Positions 1-9,209 of a stretch of 27,445 nucleotides of DNA are shown here, one piece after another; position 1 is the first letter of the stretch, and each line of letters opens with the position of its first letter. The position numbers and the translations under genes are program-made. The stretch spans positions 1-27,445 of IMG/VR virus record IMGVR_UViG_3300014962_000038. The stretch is one strand, 5' to 3'. Below the pieces are notes generated by a model, which did not search any database, was not told the origin of the DNA, and saw only the letters and a program-made list of their open reading frames with translations. This stretch comes from a virus.

Positions 1-86
1 GCCCACTGGTCTGCTGACAGGTACGCCTTGCGTCCACGGGGGTCTGTAATGGTGGCACGACCATCGACCATCACGTCTATCGTCAT
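1..86 (-). CDS. Truncated N-terminus of an unidentified protein
   Basis: An open frame begins with ATG at position 86 and runs off the left edge of the window; it starts MTIDVMVDGRATITDPRGRK. The ATG overlaps the TGA stop of the upstream metallopeptidase gene in an ATGA arrangement, which is the usual junction in this genome and supports it as a real start. Only 28 residues are visible, with no recognisable motif, so no function is proposed. Confidence 0.6.
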   Translation of the reverse strand, partial: MTIDVMVDGRATITDPRGRKAYLSADQW

Positions 87-373
87 CGTTTCCATCGGGC
101 CGTCTTATGCAATTGAAAGTACATCTGTTCTAACCCTGCCGCCAGTTGCTCGCTGTCATCCATGCCCAGCGTGTGCAGGGCAGCGTGTACGAATTCGTGC
201 AGGAAGGTAGCAAACCGCTGCTCGTCCTTGGTCGGTGTGCCATCGACATGGCTAGCAATGCGTATCACGTGCTTGTCGCAGTCGCAATCGCCATAGATAC
301 CCTGCAACTTGACAAGGCGAACACGCCAGCGGTGACCCGCCAGCTGGAATGACGTAGGTATTGCGTACTTCAT
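83..373 (-). CDS. Small HExxH zinc metallopeptidase-like protein
   Basis: This 96-aa protein carries HEFVH at residues 59-63, the zinc-binding and catalytic HExxH motif, within the helix context FATFLHEFVHAALHTLG that is typical of ImmA/IrrE-like and SprT/WLM-like minimal metallopeptidases. A third metal ligand would be expected downstream; E82 in LEQMYFQL is a candidate. Cys30 and Cys32 near the middle are also visible. Its ATG overlaps the stop of the metallophosphoesterase gene by 4 nt, so the two are probably co-translated. ImmA-type proteins cleave phage repressors in other systems, but no repressor gene is present here, so the substrate is unknown. The metallopeptidase fold is fairly sure; the role is not. 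Confidence 0.75.
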   Translation of the reverse strand: MKYAIPTSFQLAGHRWRVRLVKLQGIYGDCDCDKHVIRIASHVDGTPTKDEQRFATFLHEFVHAALHTLGMDDSEQLAAGLEQMYFQLHKTARWKR

Positions 374-1290
374 AGCACCTGCCCCTGACTTATTAGCTTG
401 TTTTCAAGTTGGAACATGCCGTCATCATGCACACGCACGATATTGAAACCGTGCTGCCACTCATTTATGGGGGCGTAGAAGGGTCGCAAATTGCATAGGC
501 ACCCTGATACCCAGCTGCCTATCACATCGCCCTTTAGACGCGGTCTCTGCACGCTCTGGGGGCGGTGTAGGTGACCGATCAATACGTTGTCCATAAGACG
601 CATTGACAGCGTGCGGGCGGCATTCATACCGCTGGCCTTCATCTCGTGACCGTGATAGATAGACAGCCTGCCCAATTCGATCCCCCTACGACCACCCACC
701 CACGTCACGTTGTGCTGGTGCAAGTCCAGCTGCTGCGCAACCGAGCTACCCCGTACCTTGTCGCTTGCCATTGCTTGCGGTAGGAACCGCTCGTAGCGTT
801 CTTCGTGGTTGCCCTCTTGGTAGACGATCTGCACGTCAGCACCAAAGTACGAGCGTATCTGTGACAAGATCAAGCGCCCTTCCTCCAGTTCATCGCCAAA
901 GGTGATGCTGCGCCGCTTGTCCTTGTCGTGATCGCTGACTTGATACATATCCATAAAATCACCATTGAGCACCAGCGCATCTATGTTCTGGCTGCGCAGG
1001 TAACGCAATGCAGCTTCCGTTGCACGCTTGTCGTGAAAGGGCACGTGCACGTCACTGATGACCCCCACTACGCTAGCCTCTAGCTTGTATGGGTTGTCTA
1101 CTTCATTGTGCCCGTATGGCAAGTCCAACTCATCAGTTTGGCTTACAAGATCAAGCCCCATACCTATGGTTGGGGCTCCCTTCTGTGCCGCCACCTTATC
1201 AGCTAATTTGATGCTGATCTTTTGCAGCCTGTGTTCACGTATGATCTCTTGCTCTTCTGGGGTCAGTCGTACTCGGTTCTCTCGTTGCAT
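370..1290 (-). CDS. Calcineurin-like metallophosphoesterase
   Basis: This 306-aa protein has the full metal-binding motif set of the calcineurin-like phosphoesterase family: SDVH (D80, H82), NGDFMD (D111, D114), EGNHE (N161, H162), YHGHE near 212-216 and IGHLH (H240, H242). These residues hold a dinuclear metal centre that hydrolyses phosphomono- or diesters. The first 70 residues are polar and outside the catalytic domain. Phages often carry such enzymes for nucleotide or nucleic acid processing, but the substrate cannot be read from the sequence. It lies at the distal end of the tail operon; its ATG overlaps the preceding stop by one base (TAATG), so it is expressed late unless an unseen promoter exists. 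Confidence 0.9.
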   Translation of the reverse strand: MQRENRVRLTPEEQEIIREHRLQKISIKLADKVAAQKGAPTIGMGLDLVSQTDELDLPYGHNEVDNPYKLEASVVGVISDVHVPFHDKRATEAALRYLRSQNIDALVLNGDFMDMYQVSDHDKDKRRSITFGDELEEGRLILSQIRSYFGADVQIVYQEGNHEERYERFLPQAMASDKVRGSSVAQQLDLHQHNVTWVGGRRGIELGRLSIYHGHEMKASGMNAARTLSMRLMDNVLIGHLHRPQSVQRPRLKGDVIGSWVSGCLCNLRPFYAPINEWQHGFNIVRVHDDGMFQLENKLISQGQVL

Positions 1291-1820
1291 TACAGCGCCG
1301 TATGGTTCTCAAGAGTTAGCTTTACCCGTATGCCTGCCGATGCAGCAAAGGTAACAGCCTCATTCACAATAGCAACAACGTAGATGTTGGTTGCGCTGGC
1401 TGTCGTGCCCGTGCGTATGTAGCGCGCAGGGTTTACCGCTGCATTCCAAACCGTGTCACTGACCCGTGTGTAGTTGCTTGTATCAATAGCAATAGGGCCG
1501 CACATCAGATTGCTCGTGCTGGCATTGTAGACAGCATTGGTAGCGGGTGCAGTAGGTGCTGCGTCTGTGTACAGGTACACCAGAAGCTTTGGCTTCTTAA
1601 TGTTCGCACTGCTCGATGCGGTTTCCTCGATCTCAATTTGACGCAATACCAGATGTTGGTTGGTCGTAGATGCGACCGATGCAAACGTGAGCACCTGCGC
1701 CTTAAACCCGTAATATTGTGAAAGGGCGCTCGTGCTGATGTCGTCGTATGCAACCCATCCATTGGCAGCTGGTGCCGTCGTGATGTTGGAAGCAATAGGG
1801 GTATTTGGTAGGCATGCCAT
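1290..1820 (-). CDS. Putative virion structural protein, baseplate or tail tip
   Basis: This 176-aa protein is rich in Ala, Thr, Ser and Val, has alternating beta-strand patterns and no membrane segment or enzyme motif. Its layout (polar strands, regularly spaced aromatics, a C-terminal strand VKLTLEN) fits a beta-sandwich structural protein such as a baseplate or receptor-binding accessory. An AGGAAC sequence lies about 10 nt upstream of the ATG and could act as a ribosome binding site, in a 15-nt gap after the previous gene. It follows the tail-tip genes. I recognise no named family; the structural role is inferred from position and composition. Confidence 0.6.
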   Translation of the reverse strand: MACLPNTPIASNITTAPAANGWVAYDDISTSALSQYYGFKAQVLTFASVASTTNQHLVLRQIEIEETASSSANIKKPKLLVYLYTDAAPTAPATNAVYNASTSNLMCGPIAIDTSNYTRVSDTVWNAAVNPARYIRTGTTASATNIYVVAIVNEAVTFAASAGIRVKLTLENHTAL

Positions 1821-1835
1821 GTCAGTAGTTCCTGT

Positions 1836-2624
1836 TTAGTTTTCCCAAAGGTATGAATTGCCAGACACTGGCGTGCCTGTTAGATCACCGTTGCCATCAT
1901 TGCCAAAGTCGCAGCGTGTACGTGCCACATTGACACGACCATACACAGACGTTGGGTAGCCAACTGTCTGGTCGCCCGTTGTGCCCGATGCGATGAACAC
2001 GCAAATGGTCAGCTCCTGCCCAGCCGACAAGGGTACAAGGTCGCAGCCAGACAACTTCAAATCCTCGATAGGGTCTTCGCCAGCATAGCCACGGTCGATG
2101 CTGTCGAGGATTGACCATTGCACGCCATCAATGAACGTCGCAAGGCGGGCACGTGTGCAGCCCGTTGCCACTGTCAGCTTGATAAGCAGCATAGATTCGA
2201 CAAGGTAGATACCTTCTGCATCAGCTGGGCACACATAGCGCCACTTAGCACCTGCTGTCTGTGGTGTGCCGTTAAATTCAGCCCCCATAATGCGGATGAC
2301 TTCGTTGTCAAATTGCAAAGGGTCGCTGGTGTTGGTCGTGATAACCACGTCGCTCTTGATGTCCCAGCGTCCTACACGCTCGTACTCACCTACCCAGTGC
2401 TTTGCGCGGCGTTCGGCATTGGTCATTGCTCGCATTGCGCTCTCAACTGCCCCTTGCACGTACTGCGTGTCGGTCTGTACGATGGTGATCTGCGTGTTCA
2501 CGTAGTTGGTCAGCTCATTTTGAAAGCTGACAATGCCCGTACCGCCCCCGCTTCTGCCCCGTGTGGGGAACGCAAGCGCATCAGGTACGATCGAGCGGTC
2601 TTTGTAAAGTTCTGAAATAGGCAT
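1836..2624 (-). CDS. Putative baseplate/receptor-binding structural protein
   Basis: This 262-aa protein begins with a short extended segment, then a helical stretch at about 35-85 (NYVNTQITIVQTDTQYVQGA and after) that could trimerise, followed by a beta-rich domain. Within it, the segment near 165-215 (FIDGVQWSIL..., then LSGCDLVPLSAGQELTICVF) resembles the C1q/TNF-like jelly-roll domains at the tips of phage baseplate proteins. It starts in a 1-nt TAATG overlap with the 610-aa tail protein gene. A role in host-surface contact is inferred from this architecture and position, not from a family match. Confidence 0.6.
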   Translation of the reverse strand: MPISELYKDRSIVPDALAFPTRGRSGGGTGIVSFQNELTNYVNTQITIVQTDTQYVQGAVESAMRAMTNAERRAKHWVGEYERVGRWDIKSDVVITTNTSDPLQFDNEVIRIMGAEFNGTPQTAGAKWRYVCPADAEGIYLVESMLLIKLTVATGCTRARLATFIDGVQWSILDSIDRGYAGEDPIEDLKLSGCDLVPLSAGQELTICVFIASGTTGDQTVGYPTSVYGRVNVARTRCDFGNDGNGDLTGTPVSGNSYLWEN

Positions 2625-4456
2625 TATGGCACCAAGGTAAAGCGTACTGTTGCGGTGCCACGCTGCGTATCGCAGGTAACACCTGTTATGACTGCATTAG
2701 ACCAGCCAAGGTGGCTAAGGTCAGACGCTATATCACTCGTTGATAGGTCTGCTACATTGCCTAGCGCATCCGTTCCCATCAAGATAGTAGGGTAGTCAGT
2801 GATGCGCAGCTCAACTTCAAACGTTGCAATGTTATCCTTCCCCAACACGCTGGTCACATAGCGACCAATCGCGAACGGTAGACCACCATACGACTGCACA
2901 GCGTTGACCCATAGGTTGTACTCTTGCAATGATGTGTCACCGAACACTGGGTTGGGTGGTAGCGTTCCAACATCTTGCAAGCTGTTAGGGTCGATCGCTG
3001 CGTATGTCGTGCCTGTGCTTGCGTCGGTGTACAGTTTAACGGTTGGATGCGCTATGAAGCACTGACCACCAGACTCGTACACGATACGGTTAGTTTGAAA
3101 CAGCCCGATGCTACGGAAGTCTGCACGGGTGCGGTCACCGCCACCGCTGTAGAGCTGGTTATTGAGTGTGACTGGCAAGTTGTGAAGGTAGTTCTGCAGT
3201 GTGAATTGCTGATCCGCACGATTGACACCTGCGTTGACAATCCACTCGCTTACGTTGCCTTCACTAAACATCTGGGTTCTTACTTCTGCCTTCGCTACTG
3301 CGTCTTCCGTCTCCGTTATTTCGGGGTGCTCGAGTGCGTTGTTCATCGACATGACAAGCTTGGACGTTTGCAGAGGCTGCTTGATAGGCTTAACAGAGAA
3401 CCCATACGCAATGTATGGGCTGCCACTGCCCTCGTAGTACGTAGGCTTGTATGTTACCTTCGCTGCAAACGTCTCGCACAAGTCCTTGTACCAGTCCCAC
3501 GCCGTCTCGTAGCGTGCCCAGCTGACTTCATCGCGTGATGATACCATACCCCCGACCGTGTTGCCCGTATCCTTCTCGATCACACGTGTGACAAGCTTAG
3601 CAGTTGACTTGGTAAGGGCTGTGCCCGTCGTGCGTGGGTAGGCATCAGCACATGTGTAGAATTCGGCACAGTTGCCAATGAAATCTGGCATGGTGCCGAA
3701 CAGGTCGGATGCATTGACAAGGGCGTTGTTGCTCGTGTTGATCGTGCGACACGTCTGGCGTACCAGCTCAGCTGTGATGTTTGTGCGAATATTGCTCATC
3801 ACATCTGCAAACGACTCCACGAAGAAGCCTGTAGACCATCCCGTATCTTCGACACGTGCCGTGTGGAATGCGTCACTGCGTGCCACGCTGGGGAAGCCTA
3901 CGTCATACAACACGGTGTGGTAGTTACCTGCCCACGTGTTGCCCTCAATATCAGACATCGGCATGCTCACCATCGCATCGTAGAGCGCATCGACAAGCTC
4001 AATGCTAGTAACATACGCCCCAGCTTCCTTCTTATACTTCTGGCTGTTGATCTTCGCAGGCGTGCCCACGAACTCAAGTGTCCACGTGCCCTTGTTAGTG
4101 CCGCGGTCACTGAACAGCATGAAGGTGTTCTTGATATTGCCAGTGCTTGACAGACTGCCTACCGTGTAGGTGCCTGTTGTCATCTTCAGCTGCAGTGATG
4201 TCTTGAGTGCGTCAGGCAAGTTTGACAGTACCAGCTGCAGTGTCATCTGTGCAGGTGACTGCAGGCCGTAGGGAAGCTTGTCAAATGACGACTCAATAGC
4301 ACCGATCTCGATTGCGTTGGCTTCCGCCCCCGATAATGTGATGACGGCACTTGATAGGTTGGCAAGGTAGGGCACGATGTCGAGGCGGTAGTTGTACCGC
4401 GTGCCTGTCGTGGCTTGCCACTCCTTACGGTAGATGTCAGTAGCTGGGAATCCCAT
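2624..4456 (-). CDS. Large tail-tip/baseplate hub-like protein
   Basis: This 610-aa protein sits two genes downstream of the tape measure gene, where siphoviruses encode the distal tail and hub/tail-associated proteins. It has mixed alpha/beta composition, no signal peptide and no membrane segment. A long middle part (about 180-450) contains several aromatic-rich strands and Cys pairs, and the C-terminal 100 residues form regular beta strands ending VRFTLVP. I see no lysozyme or peptidase motif. It shares 1-nt TAATG overlaps with its neighbours on both sides, so its dosage is coupled to theirs. The call rests on size and synteny. Confidence 0.6.
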   Translation of the reverse strand: MGFPATDIYRKEWQATTGTRYNYRLDIVPYLANLSSAVITLSGAEANAIEIGAIESSFDKLPYGLQSPAQMTLQLVLSNLPDALKTSLQLKMTTGTYTVGSLSSTGNIKNTFMLFSDRGTNKGTWTLEFVGTPAKINSQKYKKEAGAYVTSIELVDALYDAMVSMPMSDIEGNTWAGNYHTVLYDVGFPSVARSDAFHTARVEDTGWSTGFFVESFADVMSNIRTNITAELVRQTCRTINTSNNALVNASDLFGTMPDFIGNCAEFYTCADAYPRTTGTALTKSTAKLVTRVIEKDTGNTVGGMVSSRDEVSWARYETAWDWYKDLCETFAAKVTYKPTYYEGSGSPYIAYGFSVKPIKQPLQTSKLVMSMNNALEHPEITETEDAVAKAEVRTQMFSEGNVSEWIVNAGVNRADQQFTLQNYLHNLPVTLNNQLYSGGGDRTRADFRSIGLFQTNRIVYESGGQCFIAHPTVKLYTDASTGTTYAAIDPNSLQDVGTLPPNPVFGDTSLQEYNLWVNAVQSYGGLPFAIGRYVTSVLGKDNIATFEVELRITDYPTILMGTDALGNVADLSTSDIASDLSHLGWSNAVITGVTCDTQRGTATVRFTLVP

Positions 4457-4920
4457 TACCGCAGGCCTTTCACACGCAATCCGAGCGTGACGCTATGATT
4501 GCCTGCGCTCTTGTTGACCGATTCGCTGACAGTCTCAATGATGACTGGCATGACATTGCCTGCTGTCGGTGGGTAACGGCGTGACCCGCCCTGCATCGAC
4601 ACCCACAATTTCGGCTTGTTGGTGAGCCATGTAATAAGGCTGTCCCAATCATCGAGATCGGGGTTGCTGCCAGCTTCGTATTGGTATGGGTAGAGTTCAA
4701 GTTCAAACGTGTCACGTACCGTGCCCTGCGTTTCGATCCAGCCCGACACGTCCGTGAGCAGTTCAGCCTCGTATGCCTTTTGGTTGGATGGTGCGACAAT
4801 GAATGCCGTAGTGCTTGCGTGCGTCGTAGGCAGCGCAGTGACTGGGCATTGTGTGTACGCAGCTGTAGCAAGGTCGCTATCAGCTCGGTAGAATGTCGCA
4901 ACCCATGATGATCGTGTCAT
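4456..4920 (-). CDS. Putative distal tail protein
   Basis: This 154-aa protein lies directly after the tape measure gene, the usual place of the Dit-like distal tail protein, although it is shorter than typical Dit. It shows beta strands and the segment DTFELELYPYQYEAGSNPDL followed by WDSLITWLTNKPKLWVSMQG, a layout seen in small tail-completion and tail-tip proteins. There are no catalytic motifs. Its ATG overlaps the stop region of the tape measure gene by 4 nt. The assignment is positional; a minor tail protein of another class is equally possible. Confidence 0.55.
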   Translation of the reverse strand: MTRSSWVATFYRADSDLATAAYTQCPVTALPTTHASTTAFIVAPSNQKAYEAELLTDVSGWIETQGTVRDTFELELYPYQYEAGSNPDLDDWDSLITWLTNKPKLWVSMQGGSRRYPPTAGNVMPVIIETVSESVNKSAGNHSVTLGLRVKGLR

Positions 4921-7900
4921 CGTCGTGTCTTTCTGAAGTTGGCTTTCTTGATCTGCATGATTACCGCGTCCTTGTCAGCACTCACCACCACGTCAGTAGC
5001 CGTACGCTGCAGCACCTGCATTGACTCCAGCTGTTCACGCATTGCGCGAACTTCGCTAACAAGTGGCGACATGTCAACACCTACGGTTGTGCTCACAGCC
5101 GACGGTGCATAGATGGTGCTGCGTAGCTCATCAGCAACCGTGATGCGGTTAGCATCCAACATCTTCTTTACATCAGGGAATGACTCAAGTGGCTTGTTGG
5201 CGTAGAGATGCTTTATAAGTTCTGTATGCTTGCTTACATAAATTTCTTTTTTGCTATGTTTTTCAACAAGCTTTATAATTTCCGGCGATGTTTCAAGTGG
5301 TTTGTTGCTCATCAAATGCTTGATAAGAGCCAAGTGCTTGTGGCGCACTGGTTCTGTTATCTGATTTGTTTGCAGCATCTTTTTGATTTCTGGGTATGCC
5401 TCAAGCGGTTTGTTTGCATACAGGTGTTCAAGCAATCCGCGGTGCTTGCGTGTCATTGACTGCGGTGCCACAAACTCACCCTTATGCACAATACCCGCCT
5501 CTTGATACTTGCCACCATCCCCAGTATATCCACCGTCAGCGAATGATGCGAGTGCAGCTGATAGCAATGCTTGCAATGATGCAACGGCTGCGAAGCCTGC
5601 AACCTGACCGAACGGAGGCGGGATGAATGAGCTAAACAGCGCCACGATCTGTGGTGTGTAGATCGTGAGCAACGACTTCGCAAGATCGCCAGCAACTTTC
5701 TTAAGCGCATCGCCTACGTTCTCACCTGCTGCTACCAGCGAAGCAAATTGCGCAGCACCAGCAGCTCCGAGCTGCTCGATGGCCGCCACTCGGTTTTTTG
5801 TTACTTCTTCATTGAGCCTGCTTGTTTGCTCTTCCTTCTGCTGTGCTGATAGTCTTGTGCTTTCTTGCACAGCCTGTATATCAGCTTGCAACTTGGTTAC
5901 AGTGTCAAGTGATGCTTGTGCAGATGATTTGAAATCTTCACTATATGACGTCAGCACGCCCGACAATGCCTGACCGACACTATCAGCTAGTGTACTGAAG
6001 AAGGTTGACTGCGCATCCGTGGCAGCTTCTAACCCTTGCAATGCTTGCTGGTATGTTATTTCGCCGCGCTTAAATGAATCAACAAGGTCATCATTTGCCT
6101 TGCGTAATTCATCCAACTGTTGTTGCGCTTCTTCGCTGTTGATGTCAATTTCAAGGCCAGCTAATGCAGAGCCAATCGAATCTATTGACGATTGGAACAG
6201 ATCAAACGGCCCCTTGCGAACGTTGTCAATAGCCTCTGCAAAACCCGTCTCTATTTCTTCGCGTTGTTCCTTCGTCAGATTGCTATTGCGCAGCAACACA
6301 TCACGTTGCTTTTCAAGCGCACGGACTTGCTCTTCAATTCCGCGCACGATGTCGCTTGATATGAGAGCAACCGCAGCATCTTTTGCTTCATTGCGTATGG
6401 TCGCTGCAGCATCTTGTGCACGTATTGCGCCATCATCAAGGATAGCCTTGATCTGATCGCCTAAGACATCGCCACCTTCTCTCGCTGTTAGCGATTCGAA
6501 GATCTGTGTACGCAGGTCTGCCAGTTGCTTCTGCGCTTCCTCTGCATTGATGATATTCTTGGCTACATTCTCACCAATGATGCCTGCAGCTTCCGTGAAC
6601 TCTGGTGTTGATTCGATGAGTGATTTGATAGCTGCATCGGTTTGTGCTTGTACTTGCTTGGCCGTTTCTGCAATTAGCTTGTCAACATCCTGCGTTGCGC
6701 CTGCCTCAACGTTACGACGAAGGCGTGCAATGTATGACTCTTGTATCTTGCTGACAGCCTCAAGCCCTTTGGCTTCGCGCTCTTGCAACTGTTGCAAACG
6801 TTGCCGTTGTTCTGCACCTTGCAATGCAGCGACCTGACGTTCGCCCTTACTCAATGCTATTGCAAGGCTGTTGTATAGTGACTTGGCGGAGTCAGCATCT
6901 GGCCCCTCGATTTTGGTTTTGATTGCGAAGCCTTCGTCATCCACTTCTGCCTGTAGCAACTTCTGTGCTTGATCAACAACTTGCTTTGCATTAGTCTTTT
7001 CAACCTGCTTGATAAGCAGCTCGCCTTGCTCCTTCGTAAGCTTACCACTTGCAATCTGTCTATCTATCAGCTCCTGCTGAATATCCAGTTGCTCGGCTTG
7101 TGCTTTGCGTAGCGCATCAATTGCTTCACGTGCTTTCTCAAACTCGGACTTAATTTTGCCCGCTGCACCCACGCCAGTCTTGCCTGTTTTGTTAAGCGTG
7201 TCGTTAAGCTCTTCTGTCTTCTTTGTCGTGTCAACCACCTCTTCGCCTGCGGCTTTTGTTTCTTCGCCGACTTCTGCCATCGCATCGGCACCTTCTTTAA
7301 AGCCGAGTGCCTCCTTGATAAAGTCAGGCAAGATGCTCACGAACTTCTCGAACGCTGAGCGCACAACGCCGAACACCTTCTGCAGCAATCCAAAACTGCT
7401 GATCCATTCGCCTACTGCGCTAACCAGCTTGAAAATGACACCGACAAAGCCAGTTACAATGCTTACGACACCGCTAATTATACCAGCGAGCAACTTCAAT
7501 GCTACATTGAGAACTGTGCCAAGTAAACGTGCAATTACTGTCAGGATTGGTGACAACGCTTTAACAAGCTGAATGACAAGCGGAGCGAATGCCTTGACAA
7601 GATCGCCAACCAGCGTCACAACCGTGTCAATGATCGGGCCCAATGAATCACCAAGCGCGTCTATGATCGGCATGATAGCATCAAGCACAGCACCGATAAC
7701 ATCGACAATCACAGGCAGCACAGGCGCGAGGCCTGTGACGAGTCGCTGCACAAGGTCACCGACAACGCCAGTGAGCTTGGTAATGATTGGCGCAAGCTTG
7801 TTGAGCAGGTCAGTGATAACGGGGGCAAGGGTACTAAACACGCTTGCGAGTGTGGTGCCGATTGTCGACAACACAGGTGCAATTGTTGTAACCAGCTGAC

Positions 7901-8831
7901 CAATGACAGGCCCAATCTGCTGGATAAGCGGCGTAATGGCTGCGCTGATCTCTGTGATAGCAGGCCCTAGCGCATCCATAATTGCAAGTCCAGCCTCTTG
8001 GAAGCCACGTGTGAGCGTGTTCTGCAGCTGTTGTATTACTGCATCAGGTCCCTTTGCTTGCTCTTCTAACGTGTTAAATGTCGGGCCAAGTTCCTTGTTG
8101 ATTGCTGCGAGCTTGCTTGCGGCATCGCCCGTGCCTCGCAATGTTTCTGCGAGCTGTGGATATTTCTTGGAAAGGGCTTCAATAGCAGCTGCGCCTTCAG
8201 GGTCTGCCAGCCCGCGTGACAAAGCCTTGATAACAGCTTCGCCCTTGACTGCGCCACCTGACAGCGACTCGATACCAACGGCTGCCTTGGTCAGATCGGT
8301 GTTGAGCTTGCCACTTGCACCAGCCAAACCAGCCGCAGCTGTTGACAACTCATCAACACGTGCGACATCCTGCCCCAATGAATTGGCCAGTGCAAGGTTT
8401 GCCTTGGTTGTTTCTTCGATTGCTGCGTTGACATCCTGCACGCCAGCTTGCGAAAATGCGAGCTCGAGCGAATCACCGAGTTCATCGCCAGCCATTGCAC
8501 CTTCGAACAGCTTGCTTGATAGGCTAGTCAAGCCTTGCACGGCAGCCCCACCAATAGCACCACCGATAACTGATTTTAGGCCGCCAAACTTTGCGCCAAA
8601 CCCATCGACTGCGCTGTTCGCACCCTTGGTATCAACATCAAGTACGACCCGCTCTGTACCTGATAGCCCATCTACTTTTTCTTTTGCGCTGTCAACTTGC
8701 GAATCATCGACTGATATTTTGACCTTGCTGCTGCTGCCCAACTTGCCCAGCAAACTATCTGCAGCCTTCGCAGCCTTTTGCAGTGGTGATGAATCGGCAG
8801 CGAGCTTGACTACAAATTCAGATATTGCCAT
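4917..8831 (-). CDS. Tail tape measure protein
   Basis: This is the longest gene of the window (1304 aa), as expected for the protein that sets siphovirus tail length. Its N-terminal part has Ala/Gly/Ser-rich helices. Residues about 285-500 form a long hydrophobic stretch of repeating LAPxIT and VIxxIGxxL patterns, the membrane-active region common in tape measures. Residues about 560-1080 are highly charged Gln/Glu/Lys coiled coil. Near residue 1110, GGYTGDGGKYQEAGIVHKGE is a standard C-terminal tape-measure signature, followed by three 36-aa repeats described separately. Two overlapping tail-chaperone genes precede it, the canonical order. A 323-aa open frame antisense to its N-terminal half is a shadow. 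Confidence 0.95.
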   Translation of the reverse strand: MAISEFVVKLAADSSPLQKAAKAADSLLGKLGSSSKVKISVDDSQVDSAKEKVDGLSGTERVVLDVDTKGANSAVDGFGAKFGGLKSVIGGAIGGAAVQGLTSLSSKLFEGAMAGDELGDSLELAFSQAGVQDVNAAIEETTKANLALANSLGQDVARVDELSTAAAGLAGASGKLNTDLTKAAVGIESLSGGAVKGEAVIKALSRGLADPEGAAAIEALSKKYPQLAETLRGTGDAASKLAAINKELGPTFNTLEEQAKGPDAVIQQLQNTLTRGFQEAGLAIMDALGPAITEISAAITPLIQQIGPVIGQLVTTIAPVLSTIGTTLASVFSTLAPVITDLLNKLAPIITKLTGVVGDLVQRLVTGLAPVLPVIVDVIGAVLDAIMPIIDALGDSLGPIIDTVVTLVGDLVKAFAPLVIQLVKALSPILTVIARLLGTVLNVALKLLAGIISGVVSIVTGFVGVIFKLVSAVGEWISSFGLLQKVFGVVRSAFEKFVSILPDFIKEALGFKEGADAMAEVGEETKAAGEEVVDTTKKTEELNDTLNKTGKTGVGAAGKIKSEFEKAREAIDALRKAQAEQLDIQQELIDRQIASGKLTKEQGELLIKQVEKTNAKQVVDQAQKLLQAEVDDEGFAIKTKIEGPDADSAKSLYNSLAIALSKGERQVAALQGAEQRQRLQQLQEREAKGLEAVSKIQESYIARLRRNVEAGATQDVDKLIAETAKQVQAQTDAAIKSLIESTPEFTEAAGIIGENVAKNIINAEEAQKQLADLRTQIFESLTAREGGDVLGDQIKAILDDGAIRAQDAAATIRNEAKDAAVALISSDIVRGIEEQVRALEKQRDVLLRNSNLTKEQREEIETGFAEAIDNVRKGPFDLFQSSIDSIGSALAGLEIDINSEEAQQQLDELRKANDDLVDSFKRGEITYQQALQGLEAATDAQSTFFSTLADSVGQALSGVLTSYSEDFKSSAQASLDTVTKLQADIQAVQESTRLSAQQKEEQTSRLNEEVTKNRVAAIEQLGAAGAAQFASLVAAGENVGDALKKVAGDLAKSLLTIYTPQIVALFSSFIPPPFGQVAGFAAVASLQALLSAALASFADGGYTGDGGKYQEAGIVHKGEFVAPQSMTRKHRGLLEHLYANKPLEAYPEIKKMLQTNQITEPVRHKHLALIKHLMSNKPLETSPEIIKLVEKHSKKEIYVSKHTELIKHLYANKPLESFPDVKKMLDANRITVADELRSTIYAPSAVSTTVGVDMSPLVSEVRAMREQLESMQVLQRTATDVVVSADKDAVIMQIKKANFRKTRR
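5127..5450 (-). repeat. Three tandem 36-aa repeats in the tape measure C-terminus
   Basis: Three consecutive 108-bp units encode 36-aa repeats with the shared core KHxxLIKHLYANKPLExxPE. Anchor TCAAGY sequences lie at 5185, 5293 and 5401, exactly 108 bp apart. The units cover roughly residues 1128-1235. The middle unit (about 5235-5342) is clearly more AT-rich than its neighbours, with runs such as ATAAATTTCTTTTTTGC, and diverges most in protein sequence. Unit borders are approximate to a few bases. Confidence 0.85.
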
Positions 8832-8837
8832 GAGGCA

Positions 8838-9209
8838 TCAGATGCCGTACTTGCGGCGTGTGTTGTCCAAATAATACTCGTGGTCGCTCATGAACTTGGC
8901 AGGGCGTGTCATCGTCACTGCTTTGTGCAGTAGAGATAGTTTGACAAACTCATCGTAGTCCATGTCAATGATGACTGTGTAAGGGAGCTGCAAAATAGAG
9001 ACGAACTGTAAAGCCATCCCTTCGGCGTGATACTCAGGTGGTACGTGGTACTCGTCCAAGTAGTTGCGTTCTGTGTCACGGTCTCTGCCTCTCTCATCTT
9101 TGGGGTTCGTTGTTGCTATCGGCCACTGTTGGTAACACCATGCACGCCATAGCGTATCATTGGTATTGGCTGCGAAATGAGTCAATAAATGAAGCCACCT
9201 CCCCAGCAT
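8838..9209 (-). CDS. Tail assembly chaperone, gpT-like second frame
   Basis: This 123-aa frame overlaps the 3' end of the upstream chaperone gene by 53 nt in a different phase and sits immediately before the tape measure gene, the position and layout of the gpG/gpT chaperone pair of long-tailed phages. In lambda the second frame is expressed only as a frameshifted gpGT fusion. Here the frame opens at a TAG directly before the ATG at 9209, so expression can be from that ATG or by a +1 (or -2) shift inside the overlap. The protein is soluble and acidic to neutral, with no catalytic motif. The role is inferred from synteny. Confidence 0.7.
   Translation of the reverse strand: MLGRWLHLLTHFAANTNDTLWRAWCYQQWPIATTNPKDERGRDRDTERNYLDEYHVPPEYHAEGMALQFVSILQLPYTVIIDMDYDEFVKLSLLHKAVTMTRPAKFMSDHEYYLDNTRRKYGI

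Noticed and set aside
2975-3538. 187-aa plus-strand frame
   Set aside because: Antisense to the 610-aa tail protein, low-complexity Val/Arg/Cys composition and no plausible start context.
7903-8874. 323-aa plus-strand frame
   Set aside because: It is fully antisense to the tape measure N-terminal region, has biased Ser/Ala/Pro composition typical of a shadow frame, and no plus-strand operon context.
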